Shown: positions 14,010 through 23,721 of the stretch, piece after piece
How positions within the stretch are numbered: the stretch's first letter is position 1
Layout of the letters: every line of letters starts with the position of its first letter
NCBI RefSeq assembly: GCF_025244705.1
Contig: NZ_CP104207.1
Coordinates: forward strand, 2,666,001-2,730,000
Length of the DNA: 64,000 nucleotides
Reading direction: 5' to 3'
Source: Sphingopyxis sp. PET50
Lineage (GTDB): Bacteria > Pseudomonadota > Alphaproteobacteria > Sphingomonadales > Sphingomonadaceae
Made by a program: the position numbers and the translations under genes
The notes under the pieces: generated by a model
What the model was told of the DNA's origin: nothing
Database searches by the model: none
Seen by the model: the letters and a program-made list of their open reading frames with translations, nothing else

Positions 14010-14978
14010 TTACAGGTTGAAGCCGCGCACGACCTTCAGCGTTCCCGCCAAAGCCTCGATCAGGGCGATCGGACGATTGTCGCCGTCCCGTCCCCAATAG
14101 AGCCCGTCATCCGCGCTTACCCCGGTCCAGACGCGACCCTGGCGGATCGCCCCTGCCGCTTCCGGGGAGAGGTCCAGAGCCGGGATGTCGACCAGCCCTG
14201 CCTCCAGCGGCAGAAATATTTCTGATTGCGCGGCCCCTTGGCCGAACGCGCTCAATTTGTCCAGCGAAATCGCCTGCTGCGCGGTAAACGGCCCCGCCTT
14301 CGTCCGCCGCAGCATCGTGACATGGCCGACCGTGCCGAGCGCCAGCGCGATATCGCGCGCGAGGCTGCGGATATAGGTGCCCTTGGAGACATGGGCGGTG
14401 AGGGTGATTTCCTCTAGCCCCTCCCCTTCCGGGGAGGGGTTGGGGTGGGGTTTGGCGTCATACGCCGCGCCCGATCGTGAGACCCCACCCCCGGCCCCTC
14501 CCCTGAACGGGAGGGGCGAAAGGGAATGGATCGTCACCGCCCGCGGCCTCATCTCGACCGCCTCGCCCTTGCGCGCGCGATCATAGGCGCGCTCGCCGCC
14601 CACCTTGATCGCCGAAAAAGCCGGCGGCACCTGTTCGATCGGCCCGGTGAAGCGCGGAAGCACCGCCTCGACCGCCGCCAGTGCCGGCCGCACGGCGCTC
14701 GTCGCGACCACTGCCCCCTCGGCATCGAGGCCGTCGGTCTGCACCCCGAAACGGATGGTGAAGTCGTAGACCTTGCTCGCGTCGAGCATCCGCCCGCAGA
14801 GCTTGGTCGCCTCGCCGAGCGCGATCGGCAGCACGCCGGTCGCGAGCGGGTCGAGCGTGCCGCCATGGCCGACCTTGACCTTGCCCAGCCCCGCCTCGCG
14901 GCACACGCGCTTGACCGCGCCGACCGCCTGCGTCGAGCCGAGCCCCAGCGGTTTGTCGAGGATGATCCAGCCGTTCAT
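14010..14978 (-). CDS. truB: tRNA pseudouridine(55) synthase TruB with in-frame repeat insertion
   Basis: Makes pseudouridine 55 in the T-loop of tRNAs. The catalytic motif GGTLDPLATGVLPIALGEAT contains the nucleophilic Asp43. The RNA-binding motif VSKGTYIRSLARDIALALG and the C-terminal region are intact. At 322 residues it is longer than usual for alphaproteobacterial TruB. The excess is residues about 154-188 (LPFRGGAGGG ... PHPNPSPEGEGLEE), encoded by a palindromic repeat at 14415-14519 that keeps the frame open. The insertion falls between VTIHSL and EITLTAHVSKG, probably a surface loop. Confidence 0.96.
   Translation of the reverse strand: MNGWIILDKPLGLGSTQAVGAVKRVCREAGLGKVKVGHGGTLDPLATGVLPIALGEATKLCGRMLDASKVYDFTIRFGVQTDGLDAEGAVVATSAVRPALAAVEAVLPRFTGPIEQVPPAFSAIKVGGERAYDRARKGEAVEMRPRAVTIHSLSPLPFRGGAGGGVSRSGAAYDAKPHPNPSPEGEGLEEITLTAHVSKGTYIRSLARDIALALGTVGHVTMLRRTKAGPFTAQQAISLDKLSAFGQGAAQSEIFLPLEAGLVDIPALDLSPEAAGAIRQGRVWTGVSADDGLYWGRDGDNRPIALIEALAGTLKVVRGFNL
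14415..14520. repeat. Palindromic repeat translated inside truB
   Basis: Two hairpins of the GGGGAGGGG family (CCCCTCCCCTTCCGGGGAGG at 14419-14438, and CCCCTCCCCTGAACGGGAGG near 14497-14516) flank a spacer whose GGTTGGGGTGGGGT and ACCCCACCCCCGGCC segments can also pair. The copy length preserves the truB frame and introduces no stop codon. Confidence 0.9.
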
Positions 14979-15009
14979 CGCCGCGCCCTATGGCGCCGCG
15001 CCGCGAGCG

Positions 15010-15444
15010 TCAATTCGAGTCGGACGCCTTCGCAGCTTCCTTCGCCTCTTTCGCCAGTTTCAGCCGTTCCTTGCGCGGCAGCGGCTTTTCGGCGGTGACG
15101 AAGGAGGTGATGGCGCAGCGCTGGCCTTTGACGATGATCGCGCCGAACTTGTCGAGCCGCGACGTGCCGCGCGTGTCGATGCCGATCGACTGGACGAAAT
15201 CGAGGTCGGGGCAATAGCCGGTGAGCTTGGCATAATACCAGTCGCGGCGCTGATCCTCGATCCACACGCCGTCGTCGCCGTCGGCCTCGAAATTGCGGAC
15301 GGTGCCATAGGCGGGAAAGGCGATGCTGGCCTCGACGCCGATTTCGCGCGGCGCGGCGGCGGATTTGGGGGCGGGCTCGTCGGCCGCTGCTGCCGAAAGG
15401 GGGAGCAGCAAGGCGGCCAGGGAGAGTGCGAGTTTCTGTTTCAT
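15010..15444 (-). CDS. DUF6491 family secreted protein
   Basis: A 144-residue protein with a clear Sec signal peptide (MKQKLALSLAALLLPLSAAA) cleaved near AAADE. The mature part (AYGTVRNFEADGDDGVWIED, DWYYAKLTGYCPDLDF, FGAIIVKGQRCAITSFVTAE) with two cysteines matches the DUF6491 family, common in sphingomonads and of unknown function. The C-terminus is Lys/Ala-rich. The start is ATG 15444. Confidence 0.8.
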   Translation of the reverse strand: MKQKLALSLAALLLPLSAAAADEPAPKSAAAPREIGVEASIAFPAYGTVRNFEADGDDGVWIEDQRRDWYYAKLTGYCPDLDFVQSIGIDTRGTSRLDKFGAIIVKGQRCAITSFVTAEKPLPRKERLKLAKEAKEAAKASDSN

Positions 15445-15488
15445 GATGCGCGACTCCATAGCGGGGTGAGTCTGAACCGGTGCTGACC

Positions 15489-16028
15489 CTAACGCTTTCG
15501 CCACTCCCCCGCCAGCAGCGACCACAGCGCGGTATCGCGCACATGGCCGGTCCATGTGATACGCTCCGACCGCAGCGTGCCTTCCTTGGTGCAGCCGAGC
15601 TTGGCGACCGCGGCCTGGCTGCGCTTGTTGCGCTCGTCGATGCGAAATTCGATGCGGCGGATGCCGACCGCGAAGGCATGGTCGATCATCAGCCTCTTCA
15701 ATCGCCCGTTGAAGCCGGTGCCGCGCACGTCGGGGTGGAGATAGCTGTTGCCGATCTCGACCGTCTCGGCCGAGACATCGGGACGCAGCCAGGCGGTCAT
15801 GCCGACGAGGCGGTCGCCGCCGATGATCGCATAGGGCATGCGGCTGGCGTGGCCGATCAGCGTATCGAAGCTCGTATCGAAATGGTCGGGATCGAAGCTC
15901 GACGAATAGATCGGCCAGATGTCGGCATCGGCGGCGCAGGCGGCGCGGAGCGCCTCGCGGTGGGGCTCGGCGAGCTTGACGAGCCGCAGGTCGCCGTCGG
16001 CGAGTTCGACGTAGAGCCGGTCAAGCAT
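15489..16028 (-). CDS. GNAT acetyltransferase, RimJ/RimL type
   Basis: A 179-residue acetyltransferase. Motifs match the RimL/Ard1-like Acetyltransf_3 group that modifies protein N-termini or small molecules: [68 protein letters not shown]. It starts at ATG 16028, eight bases inside the 3' end of tdk, so the two are probably co-translated. Confidence 0.9.
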   Translation of the reverse strand: MLDRLYVELADGDLRLVKLAEPHREALRAACAADADIWPIYSSSFDPDHFDTSFDTLIGHASRMPYAIIGGDRLVGMTAWLRPDVSAETVEIGNSYLHPDVRGTGFNGRLKRLMIDHAFAVGIRRIEFRIDERNKRSQAAVAKLGCTKEGTLRSERITWTGHVRDTALWSLLAGEWRKR

Positions 16029-16623
16029 CGGCCAGCGTCGCCGCAGCCTCGCGCCGCTTGGCCATGAAATGCCGCCGGCACATCGCGACATAGCGGTCGT
16101 TGCCGCCGATCTCGGTCTGCGCGCCTTCTACCACCGCGCGGCCTTCGGCATCGACGCGCAGGTTCATCGTCGCCTTGCGCCCGCATTCGCACACCGCCTT
16201 GAGCTCGACGAGCGCGTCGGCGATGCCGAGCAGCGCCGCCGAACCCGGAAACAGCTCGGCCGAAAAATCGGTACGCAGGCCGTAGCAGAGCACCGGGATA
16301 TTCGCCTCGTCGGCGAGCGCCGCGAGCTGGAACACCTGGTCCTTCGACAGGAACTGTGCCTCGTCGACGAGCACGCAGGCGAGCGGGCGCTGGCGGTGCT
16401 CGGCGAGCACCGCGGCGCCGATGTCGCTGTCGGGGTCAAACTTGTGCGCGGTCGCCATCAGCCCGATGCGGCTCGTCACCTGCCCCGCACCATAACGGTC
16501 GTCGAGCGCCGCGGTCCACAGCATCGTTTCCATGCCGCGCTCGCGATAGTTGAAATCCGCCTGCAGCAGCGTCGTCGATTTGCCGGCATTCATGCTGGCA
16601 TAGTAGAAATAGAGCTTGGCCAT
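16021..16623 (-). CDS. tdk: Thymidine kinase
   Basis: A 200-residue type II thymidine kinase for deoxythymidine salvage. It has the P-loop SMNAGKST (residues 10-17), the Walker B type LVDEAQFLS, the lasso-region tyrosine motif, and zinc-binding cysteines in AVCECGRKA and the C-terminal CRRHF. Starts at ATG 16623; the last base of the upstream gene's TGA overlaps this ATG (TGATG). Confidence 0.96.
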   Translation of the reverse strand: MAKLYFYYASMNAGKSTTLLQADFNYRERGMETMLWTAALDDRYGAGQVTSRIGLMATAHKFDPDSDIGAAVLAEHRQRPLACVLVDEAQFLSKDQVFQLAALADEANIPVLCYGLRTDFSAELFPGSAALLGIADALVELKAVCECGRKATMNLRVDAEGRAVVEGAQTEIGGNDRYVAMCRRHFMAKRREAAATLADA

Positions 16624-17060
16624 CAGCGGCAGACCATCCCGCCTTCGTCGGTCGGCTCGAAATCGGAAATGCGGATCGCCGGAATCGCATTGGGCCACAT
16701 TTCGAATGCAAAGCGCCCGCCGCCCATCAAGGTGCAAACGCTCGTCGGCTGCCCCTTCTTGTCCGGGCCGCTCGTAAGGAAGGCGCGGTAATTATACCAT
16801 GTCTCGCCATTGTTGGTGACGGTGAGCATCGTGCCGTTCGACGCCTTCATCTCGACCATCAATTCGGCCGCCGCAGGCTTGTCGCCTGCCGCTGCGCGCC
16901 GCGCGTCGACCGGCTGGCCATTGTCGATGCGAAATATCCAGCTTTCACCCATCATCACCGTGAGGCCGGGCTGCGCCGCCTTGTCCTTCGCCCACGCGGG
17001 TGTGCCGAGCATCAGCGCAGCGGCGATCAGCACCCCAAAAACCATGTTCCCGATACGCAT
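16623..17060 (-). CDS. Exported protein of unknown function
   Basis: A 145-residue protein not recognised. It starts [20 protein letters not shown] with a signal peptide cleaved near PAWAKD. The mature part begins [20 protein letters not shown] and contains [20 protein letters not shown]. Two cysteines may form a disulfide in the periplasm. It shares a TGATG overlap with tdk and heads the tdk-acetyltransferase run. Confidence 0.75.
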   Translation of the reverse strand: MRIGNMVFGVLIAAALMLGTPAWAKDKAAQPGLTVMMGESWIFRIDNGQPVDARRAAAGDKPAAAELMVEMKASNGTMLTVTNNGETWYNYRAFLTSGPDKKGQPTSVCTLMGGGRFAFEMWPNAIPAIRISDFEPTDEGGMVCR

Positions 17061-17216
17061 ATCGCTGTCTCCACCCGTTGCGGGTCGGGAATAGCAACTG
17101 CGCGGCGCTTGGCAATGCGTTCGCGTGGCGCCGACCGGCTGGCCCGCTTGACTCCCCCCGTACCCCTGTCATGCTGCGCACAATTAACGCAGCACAAACA
17201 GCGGGGAGAGCTGCCG

Positions 17217-18644
17217 ATGCGTCTGATGCCGATCAGCGATGCGATGTTCCTGGTGGGCGAAAGCCGCGAGATGCCGATGCATATCGGCGGCATCAACCTC
17301 TACACCCTGCCCGACGATGTCGACGAGACCGAATGGCTCAACGAACAGCTCGCCCTGCTCCGCCAGTCCGAAGGATTGCGGCGGCCGTTCAGCGAGGTTC
17401 TGAAACTGACCCCGCTCGGCCAGTACGGCCCGATCCGGCTCGAACCCGACCGCGACATCGACATGCATTACCATGTCCGCGCCTCCGCCCTGCCCAAGCC
17501 GGGGCGTTATCGCGAGATGTTCGAGCTCGCTTCGCGGCTCCATTCGGGGCTGCTCGACCGCACCCGGCCCTTGTGGGAGATCACGCTGATTTCCGGCCTG
17601 CCGAACCGGCAGATCGCGACCTTCAAGAAGGTGCATCATGCGCTGATGGACGGCGCGGCGAGCATCCATTTCTACAATTCGATGCTGTCGGCGGACCCCA
17701 AGGAACGGCGCGCCGCGTCGCCGCTGTCGGTCGAGGCCTATGAGGCATATAAGCGCCAGTTCCCTTCGCCAAAGAAGCCGCCGCGCCCCAATCTGCTCGA
17801 CATCAAGGTGATCGGCGATTTCCTGAAGGAGCAGTGGGGCAACAGCGTCGGGGTGACCAAGGCGCTCAACCAATATGCCGCGGCGATGTTCGGGATCGGC
17901 GGCGACGGGCTGACCACGCCCTTCGTCGGCGTGCCGCGCACCAGCTTCAACCGCAACATCACCGGCGCGCGCCGCTTCGTCGCGCAAAGCTGGTCGCTGG
18001 AGCGCGTGCGCGCGGTGGGCAAGGCCTATGACGGGACGATCAACGACGCGGTGCTGGGCATGTGCGCGGGGGCGATGCGCAAATATCTGCAATCGCTGAA
18101 CGAGCTGCCCGACAAGCCGCTGAAAGCCATGGCGCCGGTGTCAATCCGACCGAAGGGAGACGTCGATTCGGGCAATTCGGTCGCGTCGGTGACCGCGAAC
18201 CTCGCGACCAATATCGACGACCCGGCCGAGCGCATGAAGGCGATCCAGGCGTCGATGGATTCGGCGAAGGCGCAGCTGCGCGCGATGACCGCGGGGCAAA
18301 TCCAGCTCTATATGGCGATCACCAGTTTCCCGATGATGCTGACCGCGCTGACCCGCACCGCCGACAAGTTCCCGGCCTATTCGGTGACCATCTCCAACGT
18401 GCCGGGCCCGCGCGAGCAGATGTACTGGAACGGCGCACGGCTCGACGGCATGTATCCCGCCAGCATCCCTGTCGACGGCATGGCGATGAACATCACCCAG
18501 GTGTCGAATTTCAGGAATATCGACTTCGGCATCACCGCGTGCCGGCGGAGCGTCCCGCATGCGCAGCGGATGATCGACTATCTGGAGGAAGCGCTGGTCG
18601 AGCTGGAGCAGGCGGCGGGGATCAAGACGCTGAAGGGGAAATAG
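17217..18644 (+). CDS. Wax ester synthase / diacylglycerol acyltransferase (WS/DGAT) family
   Basis: A 475-residue acyltransferase of the bacterial WS/DGAT family, which makes wax esters or triacylglycerol from acyl-CoA. The catalytic HHxxxDG motif is present as HHALMDG (residues 140-146), and the C-terminal domain has the family's NVPGPREQMYWNGARL segment. The start is ATG 17217 with GGGGAGAG at 17203-17210. It is transcribed alone, opposite to its neighbours, and splits the rbfA-truB part of the translation cluster. Whether this strain stores neutral lipid cannot be told from the sequence. Confidence 0.93.
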   Translation: MRLMPISDAMFLVGESREMPMHIGGINLYTLPDDVDETEWLNEQLALLRQSEGLRRPFSEVLKLTPLGQYGPIRLEPDRDIDMHYHVRASALPKPGRYREMFELASRLHSGLLDRTRPLWEITLISGLPNRQIATFKKVHHALMDGAASIHFYNSMLSADPKERRAASPLSVEAYEAYKRQFPSPKKPPRPNLLDIKVIGDFLKEQWGNSVGVTKALNQYAAAMFGIGGDGLTTPFVGVPRTSFNRNITGARRFVAQSWSLERVRAVGKAYDGTINDAVLGMCAGAMRKYLQSLNELPDKPLKAMAPVSIRPKGDVDSGNSVASVTANLATNIDDPAERMKAIQASMDSAKAQLRAMTAGQIQLYMAITSFPMMLTALTRTADKFPAYSVTISNVPGPREQMYWNGARLDGMYPASIPVDGMAMNITQVSNFRNIDFGITACRRSVPHAQRMIDYLEEALVELEQAAGIKTLKGK

Positions 18645-18655
18645 GGCGCTGCGCG

Positions 18656-19412
18656 TCAGAAATCCGCATAGGGTCCATCGGTCGGGAAATCCCATTTGCC
18701 ATCGCCCGGCAGCAGGCGGATCGAGCCCGCGACGACCCCGCCGGTGTCGACATCCGAGATCATCAGAAACGGTTTCCATTGCTTGTCGGCGGGGATGGGA
18801 CCCGACATGTCGCCATAGAAGACGCACATGTCGGGGCGCGTCACATAGACCCATGCGAGCCGCCGCCCATCGCGCGACCATTTGAGGCCGCTGCCGGATG
18901 CTTCCAACTTGTCGACGGGAAGGCACGGAGAAATGCGGTGCGCCTGGGCGAGGCCAGCCCGAAGGTGATCCCGATGCTCAATCACTCCGGACGGGGTAAT
19001 CTGGAAGACGCGCGGCTGCTCCAGACCCGACCCCAGCCAGTGGTTGATCAGGAACCAGTCGCGCCGCGGCGACCACCGCAGAACGAACGGCATGCTGTCA
19101 TTGATCGCAGGAACCGAGCCAATGATGCGACCGCGCACATCCTCGATCCGAACGTCGTAGATTTCCTCTTCGCCGCCGGTCGCCGGCTGTTTGAACGACT
19201 TTCCAGCGTCCGTCAGGCGATGTTGCCGACCGGGGGCACGGAACCATGAACTGGACGCTGCCGTCGGGATTGGCTCCGCTATTGTTGCAATCGGCGTCGA
19301 GCGCGCCCCGCGCCACATGCCATTCTTCATCGCCGCCGGAGAACGAAAAGCCGAGGGCAACCGCGATCGCAATCAAGGTCGCGCTGACCACGGCGATCCA
19401 GCGGCCGGTCAT
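18656..19412 (-). CDS. Membrane-anchored protein of unknown function (one frame break)
   Basis: Starts at ATG 19412, overlapping the rbfA stop (ATGA). A single N-terminal helix ([20 protein letters not shown]) precedes an extracytoplasmic part. The frame breaks at about 19185-19186; one extra G in CCGGCTG explains it. Before the break comes [12 protein letters not shown]; after it [36 protein letters not shown], and a [12 protein letters not shown] ending. The SPDGRW and [13 protein letters not shown] phrases resemble beta-propeller (WD40-like, TolB) blades, but I do not recognise the family. Confidence 0.75.
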
Positions 19413-19807
19413 TCGGCGTCCCTGTCCTCCAGATCGCGCGCCACCTTCGGGTCGCGCAGCAATTTTTCGATGTGGCTTGCCTCGTCGAAGCTTTCGTCGG
19501 CGAGGAATTTCAGTTTCGCGGCATATTTCATCCGCACCTTCGCCGCGACGCTCTTTTGCAGATAGGCGGTGTTGGTGCGCAGCGCCTTCAGCACCGCTTC
19601 CTCGTCCTTGCCGAGCAGGGGCTTCACGAACACCGTCGCGTGGCGCAGGTCGGGGGACATGCGCACTTCGGTGATGCTGACCGGCTGCTTGGTCAGCACA
19701 TCGTCGTGCACGTCGCCGCGCGCGATGATCTCGCTCAGCACATGGCGCACCTGCTCGCCGACGCGCAGCACGCGGACCGACGGTCCCTGATTTTCGCCCT
19801 TCTTCAC
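19409..19807 (-). CDS. rbfA: Ribosome-binding factor A
   Basis: A 132-residue KH-like maturation factor for the 30S subunit. Typical phrases are [39 protein letters not shown] and [18 protein letters not shown]. There is no suitable ATG; the start is GTG 19807, which overlaps the upstream DUF1697 stop (GTGA). This places rbfA downstream of infB, as in most bacteria, with DUF1697 inserted between. Confidence 0.96.
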   Translation of the reverse strand: MKKGENQGPSVRVLRVGEQVRHVLSEIIARGDVHDDVLTKQPVSITEVRMSPDLRHATVFVKPLLGKDEEAVLKALRTNTAYLQKSVAAKVRMKYAAKLKFLADESFDEASHIEKLLRDPKVARDLEDRDAE

Positions 19808-20361
19808 TTCGTCTTCTTCTCTTCGTCCAGTTTCGCGACAATGCGCGCGATCGAGCGCATGTTACGCGCGGTGCCCTTGCAGCCCAAGCGCCTTTCGATG
19901 AAGCCGCCCGTCAGCTTGCTGTCCGCCACGCCGTCGCCGAAATCGATGAACAGCATGCGATTGCCGAGCGCGAGTTTCTCGCCGCCGCGGCCCATGTGAT
20001 CGCCGACCAGCCGGTCGAACTGTTCCCGGCTCGGCCGATCGGTCAGGAACATGGTGTGGACGATCCGGTCCTCGTTCGTGCCGGCGAAGGGATTGTCCGA
20101 CACGCCCGAAGCCAGCTCGTCGCGGTCGCGCACGACGACCGCGCTCGTCATGTCGAAACGGTCATAGACCATCATCGCCAGCTTTTCCTCGAGGCCCGGC
20201 GTCGGCCGCGCGTCATGGTCGAACAGCACATTGCCGCTCGCCACGACGGTCTCGACATTGCTGAAGCCTTCGGCCTCGAAGGCCGAGCGCAGGTCGACCA
20301 TCTTCAGCCGGTTGCCGCCGACGTTGATGCTGCCGAACAGGGCGACGTAGCGCGCCATCAT
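19804..20361 (-). CDS. DUF1697 family protein
   Basis: A 185-residue cytoplasmic protein of the DUF1697 (PF08002) family. Signatures are [44 protein letters not shown], and [13 protein letters not shown] at the end. Function unknown. It starts at ATG 20361 or 20358. It sits between infB and rbfA, 33 bases after infB and overlapping rbfA, so it is part of the translation-factor operon, which is not a usual place for this family. Confidence 0.88.
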   Translation of the reverse strand: MMARYVALFGSINVGGNRLKMVDLRSAFEAEGFSNVETVVASGNVLFDHDARPTPGLEEKLAMMVYDRFDMTSAVVVRDRDELASGVSDNPFAGTNEDRIVHTMFLTDRPSREQFDRLVGDHMGRGGEKLALGNRMLFIDFGDGVADSKLTGGFIERRLGCKGTARNMRSIARIVAKLDEEKKTK

Positions 20362-20394
20362 GCCGCCTCCACCGCTGTACGGAGCGGACGCCCG

Positions 20395-22933
20395 TTACAG
20401 CGTCCGTTCGCGCAGTTCGACTTCGAAGACTTCGAGGTGATCGCCCGGCTTGATGTCGTTGGTATCCTGCAACACGACACCGCATTCGAGCCCGGCGCGC
20501 ACTTCGGCGACGTCGTCCTTGAAGCGGCGCAGCGACGCGATGGTCGTCGCCGAGACGATGACGTCGTCGCGCGTGAGGCGTGCGTGCAGCCCCTTGCGGA
20601 TGAGCCCTTCGAGGACGAGCAAGCCTGCCGCCTTGTCGCGCTTGCCGGCCGGGAAGACTTCCTTGACCTCGGCGCGGCCGACGACATTTTCGATGCGTTC
20701 GGGACCCAGTTCGCCCGCCATCTCCTTCGCGACATCGGCGGTCAGGTGATAGATGACGTCATAATAGAGGAAGCGCACCTTTTCGCGGTTCGCGATCTCG
20801 CGCGCCTTGGCGTTGGGCCGGACGTTGAAGCCGATGATCGGCGCCTTGCTCGCCGCCGCCAGCGTCACGTCGCTTTCGGTAATCGCACCGGCGCCCGAAT
20901 GGAGCACGCGGACGCGGATCTCGTCGGTCGACAGCTTGTTCAGCGCGTTGACGATCGCCTCGACGCTGCCCTGCACGTCGCCCTTCACGACCACCGGATA
21001 TTCGATGACATTGGCCTTGTCGGCGAGCGCCGAGAACATGCCTTCGAGGCTGACCGGCGCCTGCGCGGTCCGCTTCTTGAGCGCCTGTTCCTGGCGATAG
21101 GCCGCGACCTCGCGGGCGCGCGCCTCGTTCTCGACGACGGTGAGAATGTCACCCGCCATCGGAACGCCGCCGAGGCCGAGGACCTCGACCGGCATCGAGG
21201 GCGTCGCCGCCTTGATCTGCTGGCCCTTGTCGTCGATCAGCGCGCGGACGCGGCCGCTTTCGGCGCCGCAAACGAAGATGTCGCCGACCTTGAGCGTGCC
21301 GCGGCGGACGAGGATCGTCGCCACCGGACCGCGGCCCTTGTCGAGCTTGGCCTCGATCACCGTGCCTTCGGCGGCGCGGTCGGGGTTGGCCTTGAGCTCC
21401 ATGATTTCGGCCTGCACCGCGATCGCTTCGAGCAATTTGTCGAGGCCGGTCTTCTTGAGCGCCGACACTTCGACATTCTGGACGTCGCCGCCCATTTCCT
21501 CGACCACCAGCTCATGTTCGAGCAGGCGTTCGCGGACGCGCTGCGGGTTGGCGCCTTCCTTGTCGACCTTGTTGATCGCGACGATGATCGGCACGCTAGG
21601 CCGCCTTCGCATGCTTGATCGCCTCGATCGACTGGGGCTTGAGCCCGTCGTCGGCGGCGACCACCAGGATGACGATGTCGGTGACGTTCGCGCCGCGCTG
21701 GCGCATCTCGGTGAACGCCTCGTGACCGGGGGTGTCGAGGAAGGTCACCAGGCTGCCGTCGGGAGTCGTCACCTGATAGGCGCCGATATGCTGGGTGATC
21801 CCGCCGGCTTCGCCCGCGACGACATTGGCCCCGCGCAGCGCGTCGAGCAGCGAGGTCTTGCCGTGATCGACATGGCCCATGATCGTCACGACCGGGGCGC
21901 GCGGCTTCAGATGCTCGGCATCGTCGACATCCTCGTCGTGGCGGATGTCGATGTCGCCTTCGCTGACGCGCTTGATCTCGTGCCCGAATTCGGTGACGAG
22001 CAGTTCGGCGGTGTCCTGGTCGATCGTCTGGTTGATCGTCACCGGGCTGCCCATCTTGAACAGCGCCTTGACCAGGTCGCTGCCCTTTTCGGCCATGCGG
22101 TTCGCGAGTTCCTGCACCGTGATGCTTTCGGGCACGACGACTTCGCGGACCTGCTTCTCGCGCGGGCCCGAGAAGCTGGTGTGCGATCTTTTTTCCTTTT
22201 CGCGCGCGCGCTTGAGCGCCGCGAGGCTGCGCGCGCGGGCGCCTTCATCCTCGTTGAGCGCGCGGGTGACGGTCAGCTTGCCCGACTGGCGGCGATTGTC
22301 GGTGCCGCGGCCGGTCTTGGGTTCGGGCCGCTTCGGTTCCGGGCGCTTCGGCGCCTCCACGGGCGTGAAGCGGCGCGGCGCGGGGGCGGCGCTGGTGGTT
22401 GTCGCGGGGCGTGAAGGGGCCTCGCCCTCGTCGGCCTTGGCGGCGGGCGCTTCGGCAGGTGCGGCTTCGGCGGCGGGAGCCGACGCAGATTCGGGAGCCG
22501 GGGCAGGCGTCGCAGCGGCCTGTTCGGCGCGGGCCTTTTCCTCCTCGGCGGCGCGGGCACGCGCAGCCTCTTCGCGGCGGCGCGTTTCCTCGAGCGCGGC
22601 CATGCGCGCTTCCTCCGCCTCGCGCAGCAGCTGCGCCTGGCGTTCCTGACGCGACATCAGGCTGTCGTTTTCGGTGGCGCGCGGCGCCGGCTTGGGGGCC
22701 GGGGCGGGCGCCGGAGCCGGGGCGGGTGCGGGCGCCGCTTCGACGACCTCTTCGGCCACCGGTTCGGGCGCGGCTTCGCCGGGACGGCCGAGCACGCGGC
22801 GGCGCTTCACCTCGACCACCACCGTGTTGCGGCGGCCGTGGCTGAATTGCTGCTGCACCTGTCCGGCCTCGACCGTCCGCTTCAGCCCGAGCGGCTTGCG
22901 GCTAAGGGTCGGTTTGTCCTGTTCGTCACTCAT
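20395..22933 (-). CDS. infB: Translation initiation factor IF-2 (one frame break)
   Basis: The GTPase that places initiator tRNA on the 30S subunit; essential in bacteria. The N-terminus ([20 protein letters not shown]) is followed by an Ala/Pro/Glu-rich linker, the IF2_N region, G1 GHVDHGKT (residues 353-360), G3 DTPGH (400-404), and after the break G4 NKVD, then the C-terminal domains. The frame breaks at 21598: KHAKAA is followed by TAG, while the next frame continues [15 protein letters not shown]. Removing one base restores the family sequence exactly. Because the gene is essential this is most likely a sequence error. Corrected length is about 845 residues. Confidence 0.96.
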
Positions 22934-22950
22934 CGAAAACCATCATTCCT

Positions 22951-23721
22951 TCAAAACGCGTCCGAAGCGGCGGTGCCCTGTGGCGCCGCCCCATTTTCTG
23001 CCCCGTCGTCGGACGACAGGCCAAGCGGGTCGGAATCGCGGTTGGCCGCGTCCCTACTCCATCCCGTGAAAAACTGCCAGCGGCTCAAATGCGCCAGCAC
23101 GCGGGCCGCGGCGCGGGCGTCGGTCAACGCCAGATGCACCGCATTCTCCCGTCCCAATGCCATAGATAGGGCGTTCCGGTCCACCGGCAAGACGTGCCCC
23201 TCGCGGCCCGAGCCCTCATCATCCTCGCCGACGCGCCAGGCCTGCGCCAGTTTCTTGCGCCCATCCTCGCCGGCATCGCTGGCGTGAAGGAGCAAGCGAA
23301 CCTGCCCGCGCCGCGCCGCCTGCTCGATCTTGTCGCTGCCGCTGATCAGCGTGCCCGACCGCGCTTCGAGCCCGAGCCGGTCGAGCGTCGCGCGGGCAAG
23401 CTGCGTCTCGATGCGCGCGCCGAGGTCGTCGGGAATCGTGAACTGCCCCTCGTGCAGCGCCCGCGCGAGCCCGCCCTTGAGCTTGCCCTTGGCCTGCGCG
23501 GCTTCGAGCGTCGGGCGGTCGATGCCGATCCAGGCACCGCGACCGGGCGCCTTGGCATGAACATCGGGCGCGATCTGGCCATCGGGGCCGAGCGCCAGGC
23601 GCACGAGCCGCTCCGCCGGCGACACCTCGCCGGTGATCACGCAGCGCCGCTCGGGCACATGGTGGCCGCGCCCCTTTGCGCGGTCGGTTTCGCTTAGCTG
23701 ATCATTGCGCGGGGTCCGCAT
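22951..23721 (-). CDS. ylxR: YlxR (DUF448) domain RNA-binding protein
   Basis: A 256-residue protein. The N-terminal DUF448/YlxR domain (HHVPERRCVITGEVSPAERL, ARGAWIGIDRPTLEAAQAKG-like core) binds RNA. It is followed by an L7Ae/ribosomal-like segment (ARSGTLISGSDKIEQAARRG) and a C-terminal extension, a layout usual in alphaproteobacteria. Start ATG 23721 lies 20 bases inside the 3' end of nusA. Position nusA-ylxR-infB is conserved across bacteria. Confidence 0.92.
   Translation of the reverse strand: MRTPRNDQLSETDRAKGRGHHVPERRCVITGEVSPAERLVRLALGPDGQIAPDVHAKAPGRGAWIGIDRPTLEAAQAKGKLKGGLARALHEGQFTIPDDLGARIETQLARATLDRLGLEARSGTLISGSDKIEQAARRGQVRLLLHASDAGEDGRKKLAQAWRVGEDDEGSGREGHVLPVDRNALSMALGRENAVHLALTDARAAARVLAHLSRWQFFTGWSRDAANRDSDPLGLSSDDGAENGAAPQGTAASDAF

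Noticed and set aside
21580-21620. Programmed frameshift or split infB gene
   Set aside because: No slippery sequence is present, and deleting one base recreates the family sequence exactly. The many similar breaks in the window favour a sequencing error.
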